Shown here piece by piece: positions 1 to 6,562 of a stretch of 6,599 nucleotides of DNA. Origin of the DNA: Candidatus Opitulatrix roisinitermitis (lineage in GTDB: Bacteria; Actinomycetota; Actinomycetes; Actinomycetales; Bifidobacteriaceae); contig JAITSD010000027.1 of NCBI GenBank assembly GCA_031288055.1, forward strand, positions 1 to 6,599. Reading direction: 5' to 3'. The notes beneath the pieces were generated by a model. The model did not search any database. It was given only the letters and a program-made list of their open reading frames with translations, and had not been told where the DNA came from. Numbering within the stretch: position 1 is the stretch's first letter; the number at the start of each line of letters is the position of its first letter. The position numbers were made by a program, and so were the translations under genes.

Positions 1-640
1 CAGTAGCAAAGCACCTATTATTTATTTTGAATTTATTTTCAACAGATTTCGAAGTTATATTATAAGTAGTTTCATTAAACATGGTTGCAACTGTATTGAT
101 TTTTTGTGCACGCTCATAGCCTGATGCTAAATATATAAAATTAAGTTGCATGCAATCATTGCTATTTACTTTAACATTCACACTTTCTATTGTTACTGAG
201 CCTAATATATCACCATTGGGTTGCGTATAACCTGTAAAATTATTGTCATAAATTGTACCCCATTGTATACAGGAAGAGGAGCTATTTAATATCATTGAAA
301 AGTTAATTTTATTTCCAATATTACCATATTTAGAATAAGCTCCACCAGATGTTAAAATATCATCAGATCCAGAAGTGACTGTGTTACTGACCGTTTTGCC
401 AATCAGAGTATTTTCACCATTACCCATTAAAACTTGATTTGGTGGAAAATAATTTAATTCAGTCCCTCCTTTAGCCACTGGTAAAACTGTTGAACTAGTC
501 GCCGCATTAACTTGGGATAAATTGCCACTTATAAATGTCACTACTCCGAATAAAAATAAACAAAGGAAAGCCCCTAATCTTTTAAAGCTGAACTTATTCC
601 AATTTTTCCTAATTTCATATTGGTTTTTTTTAATTTCCAT
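1..640 (-). CDS. Secreted surface protein with tail-fibre-like PVAKGGT segment, partial (3' end missing)
   Basis: An open minus-strand frame runs without a stop from ATG at 640-638 to the left edge, giving 213 complete codons; the C-terminus is outside the window. Residues 1-21 are rich in Lys/Arg, residues 22-39 are hydrophobic (LGAFLCLFLFGVVTFISG), and VNA-A at 44-47 suits signal peptidase I, so the protein is probably exported. Residues 53-82 (LPVAKGGT, then VLMGNGENTLIGK) resemble the PVAKGGTG...VLxGNG modules of phage tail fibres and bacterial surface proteins. The rest is Asn/Ser/Thr-rich, probably beta-structured, with Cys at about 124, 163 and 210 that could form disulfides. No enzyme motif is visible. 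It is transcribed divergently from the ABC transporter, and a GGA 12 bases before the start is only a weak ribosome site. Surface display or attachment is inference; the exact family is not recognised. Confidence 0.8.
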   Translation of the reverse strand, partial: MEIKKNQYEIRKNWNKFSFKRLGAFLCLFLFGVVTFISGNLSQVNAATSSTVLPVAKGGTELNYFPPNQVLMGNGENTLIGKTVSNTVTSGSDDILTSGGAYSKYGNIGNKINFSMILNSSSSCIQWGTIYDNNFTGYTQPNGDILGSVTIESVNVKVNSNDCMQLNFIYLASGYERAQKINTVATMFNETTYNITSKSVENKFKINNRCFAT

Positions 641-696
641 ACTAAAATTATTCCAAAAAAAAAAACACTTAATAGCCTGATAATTTTCTAATAAAA

Positions 697-725
697 TTGT
701 TAGAAAAATACATATAAATTATAAC
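697..725 (+). promoter_or_regulatory. Candidate promoter for the ABC transporter pair
   Basis: TTGTTA at 697-702 and TATAAC at 720-725 are separated by 17 bases, which predicts a transcript start near 732 and a leader of about 60 bases before the ATPase start at 793. The region is so AT-rich that such matches can arise by chance. The rest of 641-792 holds a run of eleven A (655-665) and a small AT-only inverted repeat (682-687 with 693-698), and no gene. Confidence 0.35.
718..723 (-). promoter_or_regulatory. Candidate -10 box for the secreted-protein gene
   Basis: Read on the minus strand, 723-718 is a perfect TATAAT, about 78 bases upstream of the secreted protein's ATG. No good -35 element sits at the right distance. 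It overlaps the -10 box proposed for the divergent ABC transporter promoter, so if both are real the two genes would compete for polymerase. It could equally be chance in AT-rich sequence. Confidence 0.25.
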
Positions 726-792
726 TAATTGTATTATGTTTTACTAAAATAAAATTATATCTAAAATCTAAAATATAGTCTAAGCTTATAAT

Positions 793-1506
793 ATGGAGTC
801 AATACTGAAGGCTAATAAACTATATAAAAAATACGGTAAAGGTGAAACTGAAGTTATAGCTTTAGACCATATTGATGTCGAAATTAAAAAGTCAAATTTC
901 ACGGTTATTATGGGGGCATCTGGTTCTGGTAAATCAACCCTAATGCACACTTTAGCTGGTTTAGATTCCGCCACTAGTGGCGATATATATTTAGATAATA
1001 TGGAAATATCAAATATGAATCAAGCCAAATTAACTAAAATGCGTCGAGATTATATAGGTTTTATTTTCCAAAGTTTTAATTTAGTACCAACCCTAAACGC
1101 TAAAGAGAATATCACTTTACCGCTTAATATAGCTCGCCGAAAAGTTGATATTGAGTGGTTTAACAAAATAATTGATGTTTTGAAAATAGCTAATAGGTTG
1201 AATCACCGACCGGCTGAACTTTCTGGCGGTCAACAACAAAGAGTGGCTTGTGCTAGAGCTTTAGTAACTCGTCCATCTATTATTTTTGCTGATGAGCCGA
1301 CCGGTAATTTAGATTCTAAAAGCTCACAAGAGATTTTAAGTTTTTTACGTACTTCAGTTGACAAGCTGAAGCAATCTTTAGTGATTGTGACGCATGATCC
1401 CCAAGCAGCTTCTTATGCTGATAGAGTTTTGGTTTTGTCTGACGGTAAAATATTTGAGGATTTAGATAAACCAACTTATGATGAAATATTAAAAGTTTTT
1501 AGGTAA
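793..1506 (+). CDS. ABC transporter ATPase, MacB/LolD type
   Basis: This 237-residue protein has every element of an ABC nucleotide-binding domain: Walker A GASGSGKST at 41-49, Q-loop Gln93 in FIFQSFNLVP, signature LSGGQQQR at 143-150, Walker B IIFADEP at 163-169 with catalytic Glu168, D-loop GNLD at 171-174 and switch His201 in VTHDP. The FQSFNL and ADEPTGNLDS wording is typical of the MacB/LolD/FtsE group, whose members power mechanotransmission by FtsX-fold permeases rather than classical import. Its length is normal for a stand-alone ATPase. It acts on the cytoplasmic face as a dimer, almost certainly with the permease that starts 26 bases downstream. The ATG at 793 fits the family's N-terminus, but no Shine-Dalgarno sequence precedes it. 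The substrate cannot be told from the ATPase. Confidence 0.95.
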   Translation: MESILKANKLYKKYGKGETEVIALDHIDVEIKKSNFTVIMGASGSGKSTLMHTLAGLDSATSGDIYLDNMEISNMNQAKLTKMRRDYIGFIFQSFNLVPTLNAKENITLPLNIARRKVDIEWFNKIIDVLKIANRLNHRPAELSGGQQQRVACARALVTRPSIIFADEPTGNLDSKSSQEILSFLRTSVDKLKQSLVIVTHDPQAASYADRVLVLSDGKIFEDLDKPTYDEILKVFR

Positions 1507-1532
1507 ATAATATTTAAAAATTATTAGTAAAT

Positions 1533-4274
1533 ATGTTTAGACTGACTCTTAAAAATGCCAAGGCACATTTAGGCAAATTTATTTTGTCTATTGTGGCTGT
1601 GGCTTTGGGCACATCTTTTATAGTGGCAACTTTTTGTTTTCAAACAATGATTAATTCCACAGTCGATTCAGCTTATGCCTCATCACAAAACGCTGATGTT
1701 TTTGTGAGGGGTCCAGTTAATAAAGACGCTAGTTCGGCTTTATCTTTTGGCAGCGGGCTGACTTCTAGCAGGCAATCAATTAATGCTAATTTAGTTGATG
1801 ATATTAAAAAAGTTCCTGGTGTGTTGATGGCTTATCCTAATATAAATCGTTCAATTACTTTAGTGGGTAAAGATAATAAGCCTGTTCATTCTTTAGGGCA
1901 AGTTATGGTCAGAGGAATAACTGACAATTTTTTGCAATTTTCTAATTGGAAATTATTGAATGGCGGTTTGCCCAACGGCGATAATGAAATAATTTTAGAA
2001 AAGCAAACTGCTGATATAGCACATTTATCAGTTGGTGACACAACTAAAGTGGTGGATGATTCAGGACCTAGAGATGTTAAAATTACTGGCATTTTAGAAG
2101 CTCCAAGTCATACACCTGGTGAGCTTTTAATTGGTATGTCGCAAACAACAGTTGAAAAGAAATATTTGGTTGATGATATGGTATCACAAATAGCGGTTTG
2201 GGGTAAATCTGGTATATCACAAATTGATTTAGCTAAACAGGTTCAACAATATTTACCTGCTAATTCAAAAGCTGAAGCTGTGACAGGCAATGTTGTTAGG
2301 GAAGAGGGTTCTAAAAATATAAAAGACAATATAGGTTTTGTACAAAACTTTATAATTATTTTTGCCATTATTGCTTTATTTGTGGGGTGTTTCATAATCG
2401 CTAATACTTTTTCAATGATTGTTCAGGAATCTTTACGAGAGTATGCTGTGCTTAGAGCCATAGGAGCGTCGATTCGTCAAGTTTGGCAAATAGTTATTTT
2501 ACAAGCTCTGGTGATAGGTTTATTTGGTTCATTATTGGGTATAATTTTAGGTTCTGTGTTAATTCAGATAATTCCGGCAATTTTGTCTGTTTTAGGTTCG
2601 CAAATTGACACAATTATCTATCCTAATCCAAGCCAAATAGCTATAGTTTTTTTCATTGGTATAGTTGTGTCTTTGGCGGCAGCAATTTTTCCGGCTCGAA
2701 AGGCTGGTTCAGTTTCGCCAATAGCTGCTATGACTGAGGCTGTTTTACCTGTTAAGTTAGGTAAAATACGCGTCGTTTTTGGGTTTTTGTTTTTGTTTAT
2801 TGGTTTGCCTTGTTTAATAATTATTGATAATTATGATTGGTTTATTAGTCTTAGTCAGAATTATTTTTTTAATGATTATAAAACTTATTTAGCTGGTGTT
2901 GGTTCTGCCGCAGTCACTTTGTCAGCTCTTTTATTAGCGCCTTTAATAATAAGACCTTTAGTTTGGCTATTATCACTACCAATTGTTTGGGTGTCAAAAG
3001 TTGGTGGTAAGTTAGCTAGAAATAATATTATACGTAGTTTTAAAGCTTCCGCTAATACGGCTTCAGCTCTTTTAATTGGTATAGCTTTAGTTAGTTGTTG
3101 TGCTGTTTTAGCTAGTTCGGCACAGTCTAGTGTGGCTAGTATGGTAAATAATAATATTAAAGCGGATTTAGTTGTTATTGATGAAAATTTAAAATTGCCT
3201 GAAACTGTGGCTGATAAAATCGTAACTAATTCGGCAGTGGATAAGGTTGACAATTTATATATGACACAGTTAAAAGTTAATAATAAGCCTTTACCAATTA
3301 TCGGAATTGATAAAACTTTTTTCACTAGAGATATTGATATTAATAATGTGCCATATACAGGTGATCCGATATATGCTATAAATCATAATGAGATTGTTTT
3401 ACCAAAAATGATAACTGAGGCTAATAATTATCACTTAGGACAAATGATTAAAATTTATGGCGTGGATAATGCTAAATTAGAGGCTCAAAAAAAGCAGACT
3501 GCCAGTGAAATTAAACAAAAACTTACTGAATTTGCTATGGCCAATATGAAACAACCTAGTCAATCAGATATAGATGTAATAACTAAACAAGTCACTAGTA
3601 AAAATATATCAAGTTTACCAACTAAGGCTTATAATTATAAAATAGGTGCTATAGTTGATACTTATCTTTTATTGGGCGTTGTTATGAATAATGTTGATTT
3701 TGACAAATTAACTGTGTCTAATCAGCGATTTTTATTGCGTCTGTTTGTAAATCTAAAACCAAATAATAATTTAGATGTGGTTAAAAACCAGTTACAAAAT
3801 AGCGTTAAAGATTTTTATACAGTTTCCGTACTTGATAAATCTGGTTTAAATAATATGGCAGCTTCAATTATAAATATTATTCTAGGGCTGCTTTATGGGT
3901 TATTGGCTTTAAGTGTTTTAATTGCTTTATTAGGGATTGTTAACACTTTGACTTTAAGCGTTGTGCAAAGAACGCGGGAAATTGGTTTGTTAAAAGCAAT
4001 TGGTTTGTCTAATGCTGGATTAACACTTATGTTAGGTGTGGAATCTTTGTTGATTGCTGTATTTGGTATATTAGTTGGTATAACTATAGGCATAAATGCG
4101 GCTGTGGCGATTCAAAAAGCTTTATCTAGTTCTGGTTTTTCGGCTTTATCAATCCCTTATGGTCAGATTTTGATTTTCGTGGGTTTGGGTGCAGGTTTTG
4201 CAATTTTAGCTTGTCTTTTCCCAGCTCGCCGAGCTAAAAAAATGCCTATTTTAGATGCCATTGCGGCTGAGTAA
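1533..4274 (+). CDS. ABC transporter permease with two FtsX domains (MacB-like)
   Basis: This 913-residue membrane protein has a first transmembrane helix at about 14-38, then an extracytoplasmic MacB-type core domain at about 40-265. A first FtsX domain spans roughly 268-400, with helices near 268-290, 318-348 and 368-387 and the cytoplasmic LREYAVLRAIGAS coupling segment at 301-313. Further helices lie near 411-431, 451-480 and 505-530. A second extracytoplasmic domain (about 531-775) leads into a second FtsX domain (777-905) with the parallel motif TREIGLLKAIGLS at 814-826. Both halves end in similar words, FPARKAGSVSPIAAM and FPARRAKKMPILDAI, suggesting an internal duplication. The ten-helix layout is that of MacB-like permeases common in Gram-positive bacteria. 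With the upstream ATPase it probably exports or extracts a peptide, lipid or envelope component; the substrate is unknown. Residues about 645-690 form a charged, helix-prone insertion in the second outer domain. Confidence 0.92.
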   Translation: MFRLTLKNAKAHLGKFILSIVAVALGTSFIVATFCFQTMINSTVDSAYASSQNADVFVRGPVNKDASSALSFGSGLTSSRQSINANLVDDIKKVPGVLMAYPNINRSITLVGKDNKPVHSLGQVMVRGITDNFLQFSNWKLLNGGLPNGDNEIILEKQTADIAHLSVGDTTKVVDDSGPRDVKITGILEAPSHTPGELLIGMSQTTVEKKYLVDDMVSQIAVWGKSGISQIDLAKQVQQYLPANSKAEAVTGNVVREEGSKNIKDNIGFVQNFIIIFAIIALFVGCFIIANTFSMIVQESLREYAVLRAIGASIRQVWQIVILQALVIGLFGSLLGIILGSVLIQIIPAILSVLGSQIDTIIYPNPSQIAIVFFIGIVVSLAAAIFPARKAGSVSPIAAMTEAVLPVKLGKIRVVFGFLFLFIGLPCLIIIDNYDWFISLSQNYFFNDYKTYLAGVGSAAVTLSALLLAPLIIRPLVWLLSLPIVWVSKVGGKLARNNIIRSFKASANTASALLIGIALVSCCAVLASSAQSSVASMVNNNIKADLVVIDENLKLPETVADKIVTNSAVDKVDNLYMTQLKVNNKPLPIIGIDKTFFTRDIDINNVPYTGDPIYAINHNEIVLPKMITEANNYHLGQMIKIYGVDNAKLEAQKKQTASEIKQKLTEFAMANMKQPSQSDIDVITKQVTSKNISSLPTKAYNYKIGAIVDTYLLLGVVMNNVDFDKLTVSNQRFLLRLFVNLKPNNNLDVVKNQLQNSVKDFYTVSVLDKSGLNNMAASIINIILGLLYGLLALSVLIALLGIVNTLTLSVVQRTREIGLLKAIGLSNAGLTLMLGVESLLIAVFGILVGITIGINAAVAIQKALSSSGFSALSIPYGQILIFVGLGAGFAILACLFPARRAKKMPILDAIAAE

Positions 4275-4347
4275 ACGGTATAAATTAAGAATAAACAAAC
4301 ACGCTTTTACGCTCGAATTTATAAAGATGGACTGTTAAACTAAAATT

Positions 4348-5412
4348 ATGCCCGTAAAGGATAAGAATTTTGTTTCTGAAAGAGAATTAGATACTTCTTA
4401 TCAGTCAAAATTTATAGCTCTAGAACTTTTTGCGGGGGCTGGTGGTTTGGCATTGGGTATAGAAAAAGCGGGATTTAATACTTTATCATTAATTGAAAAT
4501 AACAAAGATGCTGCAAATACTCTTAAAAAGAATCGACCTAATTGGAATGTTATTTGTGAAGATATAATGAATATCTCGACTGAAAATTTGCTTAAAAAAT
4601 TTAATTTAGAAATTGGTCAATTAGATCTATTATCAGGTGGTGCACCATGCCAATCATTTTCATATGCCGGAAAAAGATTGGGTCTAGAAGATGCTCGTGG
4701 GACGCTATTTTACAGTTATGCGGTTTTTTTAAAAAAACTAAAGCCTAAAACTTTTTTATTTGAAAATGTTAAGGGTTTGCTTACTCATGATAATGGCAAT
4801 ACTTATAAATTAATTTTAAAAATTTTTGCTAACGCAGGTTATACTATTCAAAAAAAAGTTCTAAACTTTTGGAATTATGGCGTGCCGCAAAAAAGAGAAA
4901 GGTTGATAACAATAGGTATAAGAAATGATTTAACAAATAAAGTAAAAATTCATTTTCCTAAACCACACATATATAAGCCTGTTTTAAGAGATATATTATT
5001 TAATATTCCACAATCTGAGGGATTAAATTATGCTGATAAGAAAAAAAATATTTATAAACTAGTTCCTCCAGGTGGGTGCTGGCGAGATATTCCTAAAGAT
5101 GTGGCAAAAAAATATATGAAAACTTGTTGGAATTTGCCAGGCGGAAAAACAGGAATATTAAGGCGCTTGAGTTTGGATGAACCATCTTTAACAATTTTAA
5201 CAACACCTTCTCAAAAACAAACTGATAGATGTCACCCAATGAGTGAAAGACCTTTTACTGTTAGAGAAACTGCTCGCATACAGAGTTTTCCAGATAATTG
5301 GAAATTTGTTGGTAGTTTGATGAGTAAATATAGACAAATAGGTAATGCGGTGCCTGTTTTATTTGCTTATAATATTGCTAAGGAGATATATTTAGGTCTG
5401 GAAATGCTATAA
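4348..5412 (+). CDS. Type II DNA (cytosine-5) methyltransferase, probably GGNCC-specific
   Basis: This 354-residue enzyme carries the ordered C5-methyltransferase motifs: motif I ELFAGAGGLALG at 26-37 (S-adenosylmethionine binding), motif IV GGAPCQSFS at 97-105 with catalytic Cys101, motif VI FENV at 138-141, motif VIII QKRER at 181-185, motif IX RPFTVRETARIQSFPD at 301-316 and motif X IGNAVP at 331-336. The region between VIII and IX, including PPGGCWRDIP (240-249) and GGKTGILRRLS (265-275), is the target-recognition part and resembles Sau96I/Eco47II-type methyltransferases. Specificity for GGNCC is inferred from this and from the endonuclease next door. It protects host DNA from that nuclease. 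Its stop overlaps the endonuclease start (TAATG), so methylase is made first and the two are likely translationally coupled. The 73-bp gap upstream shows no clear terminator and only weak promoter-like boxes (TATAAA at 4320-4325), so the pair's promoter is uncertain. Confidence 0.95.
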   Translation: MPVKDKNFVSERELDTSYQSKFIALELFAGAGGLALGIEKAGFNTLSLIENNKDAANTLKKNRPNWNVICEDIMNISTENLLKKFNLEIGQLDLLSGGAPCQSFSYAGKRLGLEDARGTLFYSYAVFLKKLKPKTFLFENVKGLLTHDNGNTYKLILKIFANAGYTIQKKVLNFWNYGVPQKRERLITIGIRNDLTNKVKIHFPKPHIYKPVLRDILFNIPQSEGLNYADKKKNIYKLVPPGGCWRDIPKDVAKKYMKTCWNLPGGKTGILRRLSLDEPSLTILTTPSQKQTDRCHPMSERPFTVRETARIQSFPDNWKFVGSLMSKYRQIGNAVPVLFAYNIAKEIYLGLEML

Positions 5413-6215
5413 TGTGGAATCTATCTTTTATATCAGAAGAAAACTTTACAAAGCATGTTTATCAGACAATACGGCAATATAGTGATAAATTATATCCCAT
5501 TGATTTGAAAAAGTTTAATAATAATTTTGTTGATCCGATCAAGCTTATTTTTGATAAATATACTTATGATTATTCTTGGGATCAAATAATTAAAAATGAG
5601 ATATATAGGCAACGAGATAAATCAAATAACAATAATATAGGTTATTTTCACCAAAAAATTTTTCAATATATAAAAGACTGTCAGGTTCCTAAAAAAGGAT
5701 GGGATGTTATTTATAATACTGGGAATAAAATTAAAATAGGTGATTTAGATGCCGTAAATACAATATATGCTGAATTAAAAAATAAGCATAATATTATGAA
5801 CTCTAGTTCCGCGCAAAAAACTTTTACAAAAATGCAAAGTCAGCTATTAGCTGACGATAATTGTGCGTGTTTTTTAGTTGAAGTGATTGCTAAAAAATCA
5901 CAAAATATTTCATGGAATATAACAGTGGATGGAAAAAAATTAAATCCCCATGGTAGAATAAGAAGAATTAGCATTGATAGGTTTTATGAAATAGTGACTG
6001 GTAAAAAAGATGCATTTTATCAAGTTTGCATGGTTTTACCAAAAATTATTGGAAAAATTATTTCAAATACCGATGTTGTTAAAATTCCAGAGGATACCGT
6101 TATTCAAGAATTAGAAAGTATTCCTAATGTACGGAAAGAGAATTCTTTTATTTTTTCACTATATCTTTTAGGATTTGCAAATTATATAGGTTTTTCTAGT
6201 GGTACTAGAGAATAA
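5412..6215 (+). CDS. Type II restriction endonuclease, Eco47II family
   Basis: This 267-residue protein matches my recollection of the Eco47II restriction endonuclease family (GGNCC cutters) along its length: the N-terminal FDLKKFNNN-like and DPIKLIFD stretch (31-48), IIKNEIYRQRDKSN at 59-72, GYFHQKIFQYI at 77-87, and AELKNKHNIMNSSSAQKTF at 120-138. The probable PD-(D/E)xK active site is Asp111 or Asp113 in GDLDAV with Glu121-x-Lys123 in AELKNK; the conserved CFLVEVIAKKSQNI at 153-166 follows. It should cut unmethylated double-stranded DNA, giving defence against phage and plasmids. Its ATG shares one base with the methyltransferase stop, and GGAA about ten bases upstream is only a weak ribosome site, so coupling to the methyltransferase is likely. 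The reading frame is intact and ends in TAA. Exact specificity is inferred from the family and was not observed. Confidence 0.9.
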   Translation: MWNLSFISEENFTKHVYQTIRQYSDKLYPIDLKKFNNNFVDPIKLIFDKYTYDYSWDQIIKNEIYRQRDKSNNNNIGYFHQKIFQYIKDCQVPKKGWDVIYNTGNKIKIGDLDAVNTIYAELKNKHNIMNSSSAQKTFTKMQSQLLADDNCACFLVEVIAKKSQNISWNITVDGKKLNPHGRIRRISIDRFYEIVTGKKDAFYQVCMVLPKIIGKIISNTDVVKIPEDTVIQELESIPNVRKENSFIFSLYLLGFANYIGFSSGTRE

Positions 6216-6226
6216 CAGCTGTATTG

Positions 6227-6253
6227 AAATTATTATAAGGTTTTAATTTTTTT
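6227..6253 (+). terminator. Weak candidate terminator after the restriction-modification pair
   Basis: AAATTA at 6227-6232 can pair with TAATTT at 6244-6249 across an 11-base loop, and the 3' arm merges into seven T (6247-6253). The stem has only A-T pairs, so as an intrinsic terminator it would be weak. Its place, just after the endonuclease stop and before the array promoter, is where a terminator would be expected. Confidence 0.3.
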
Positions 6254-6267
6254 CTAATTTTCAAATA

Positions 6268-6297
6268 TTGTAATTTATTGTAAACTATATTTATAAT
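6268..6297 (+). promoter_or_regulatory. Promoter of the 128-bp repeat array
   Basis: TTGTAA at 6268-6273 and a perfect TATAAT at 6292-6297 are separated by 18 bases. Transcription would begin about seven bases after the -10 box, near 6304, and the first repeat unit begins at 6307. This coincidence makes it more credible than other AT-rich promoter matches in the window. No comparable promoter is seen inside the repeat unit, so one promoter would serve the whole array. Confidence 0.65.
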
Positions 6298-6306
6298 CTT
6301 GTTCCT

Positions 6307-6434
6307 ATCGTCTCTAATGAGCGAAGTGACCAAATAACACTGTTCGCGTGTACGCTAGACGATGTAGTAGCAGGAAATATTAAAACTGAATATCGTTTGA
6401 GAGCTAAGTTAAACAACTTTCAAGTCCTGTCTCC
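6307..6434 (+). repeat. Array unit 1
   Basis: First full 128-bp unit. Its variable segment at 6344-6352 reads TCGCGTGTA. The base before the unit is T rather than the C found before units 2 and 3, so the outermost pair with G6364 would be a wobble instead of C-G. It carries A at 6407 in the loop of the third stem, where unit 2 has T. Confidence 0.95.
6344..6352 (+). other. Variable 9-bp segment of unit 1
   Basis: This is the only stretch of concentrated difference between units. It lies directly 5' of the conserved CGCT that closes the inner stem, and 3' of the conserved AACACTGT. Nine is the distance from the first to the last differing base, so the true variable length could be slightly greater. 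Confidence 0.85.
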
Positions 6435-6562
6435 ATCGTCTCTAATGAGCGAAGTGACCAAATAACACTGTCCCTTTGGCCGCTAGACGATGTAGTAGCA
6501 GGAAATATTAAAACTGAATATCGTTTGAGAGCTATGTTAAACAACTTTCAAGTCCTGTCCCC
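6435..6562 (+). repeat. Array unit 2
   Basis: Second full 128-bp unit, identical to unit 1 at 117 of 119 positions outside the variable segment. It keeps every base of the inverted repeats that form the three predicted stems. Its end is CCCC where unit 1 has CTCC. Confidence 0.95.
6472..6480 (+). other. Variable 9-bp segment of unit 2
   Basis: Reads CCCTTTGGC and sits exactly 128 bp after the variable segment of unit 1. It matches that segment at only three of nine positions, close to what unrelated sequence would give. Its TTTGG could pair with the conserved CCAAA in the same loop, something unit 1 cannot do, so that pairing is probably chance. Confidence 0.85.

Noticed and set aside
787..792. 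TATAAT directly before the ATPase ATG as a -10 box
   Set aside because: Transcription would start inside the coding region; it is probably chance in AT-rich DNA unless translation starts further down.
1709..2070. Depletion of GGNCC sites as proof of endonuclease specificity
   Set aside because: About two sites are seen (both in the permease), which is not clearly below expectation for such AT-rich DNA of this length.
2885..3325. 146-codon minus-strand open frame, and other antisense frames at 786-974, 1886-2092 and 3893-4093
   Set aside because: All lie inside well-supported plus-strand genes, and their translations look like antisense shadows with no domain.
6196..6208. CTAGT/ACTAG hairpin at the end of the endonuclease gene as a terminator
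   Set aside because: It is within the coding sequence, has a short stem and no T-run follows it.
6317..6337. Six-codon ORF MSEVTK repeated in every unit, and an ATG-TAG start-stop at 6362-6367
   Set aside because: Too short, no ribosome site, and the bases are better explained by the inverted-repeat structure.
6408..6414. Integron attC core site (GTTAAAC fits GTTRRRY)
   Set aside because: No matching RYYYAAC partner at the right place, and the units carry no cassette genes.
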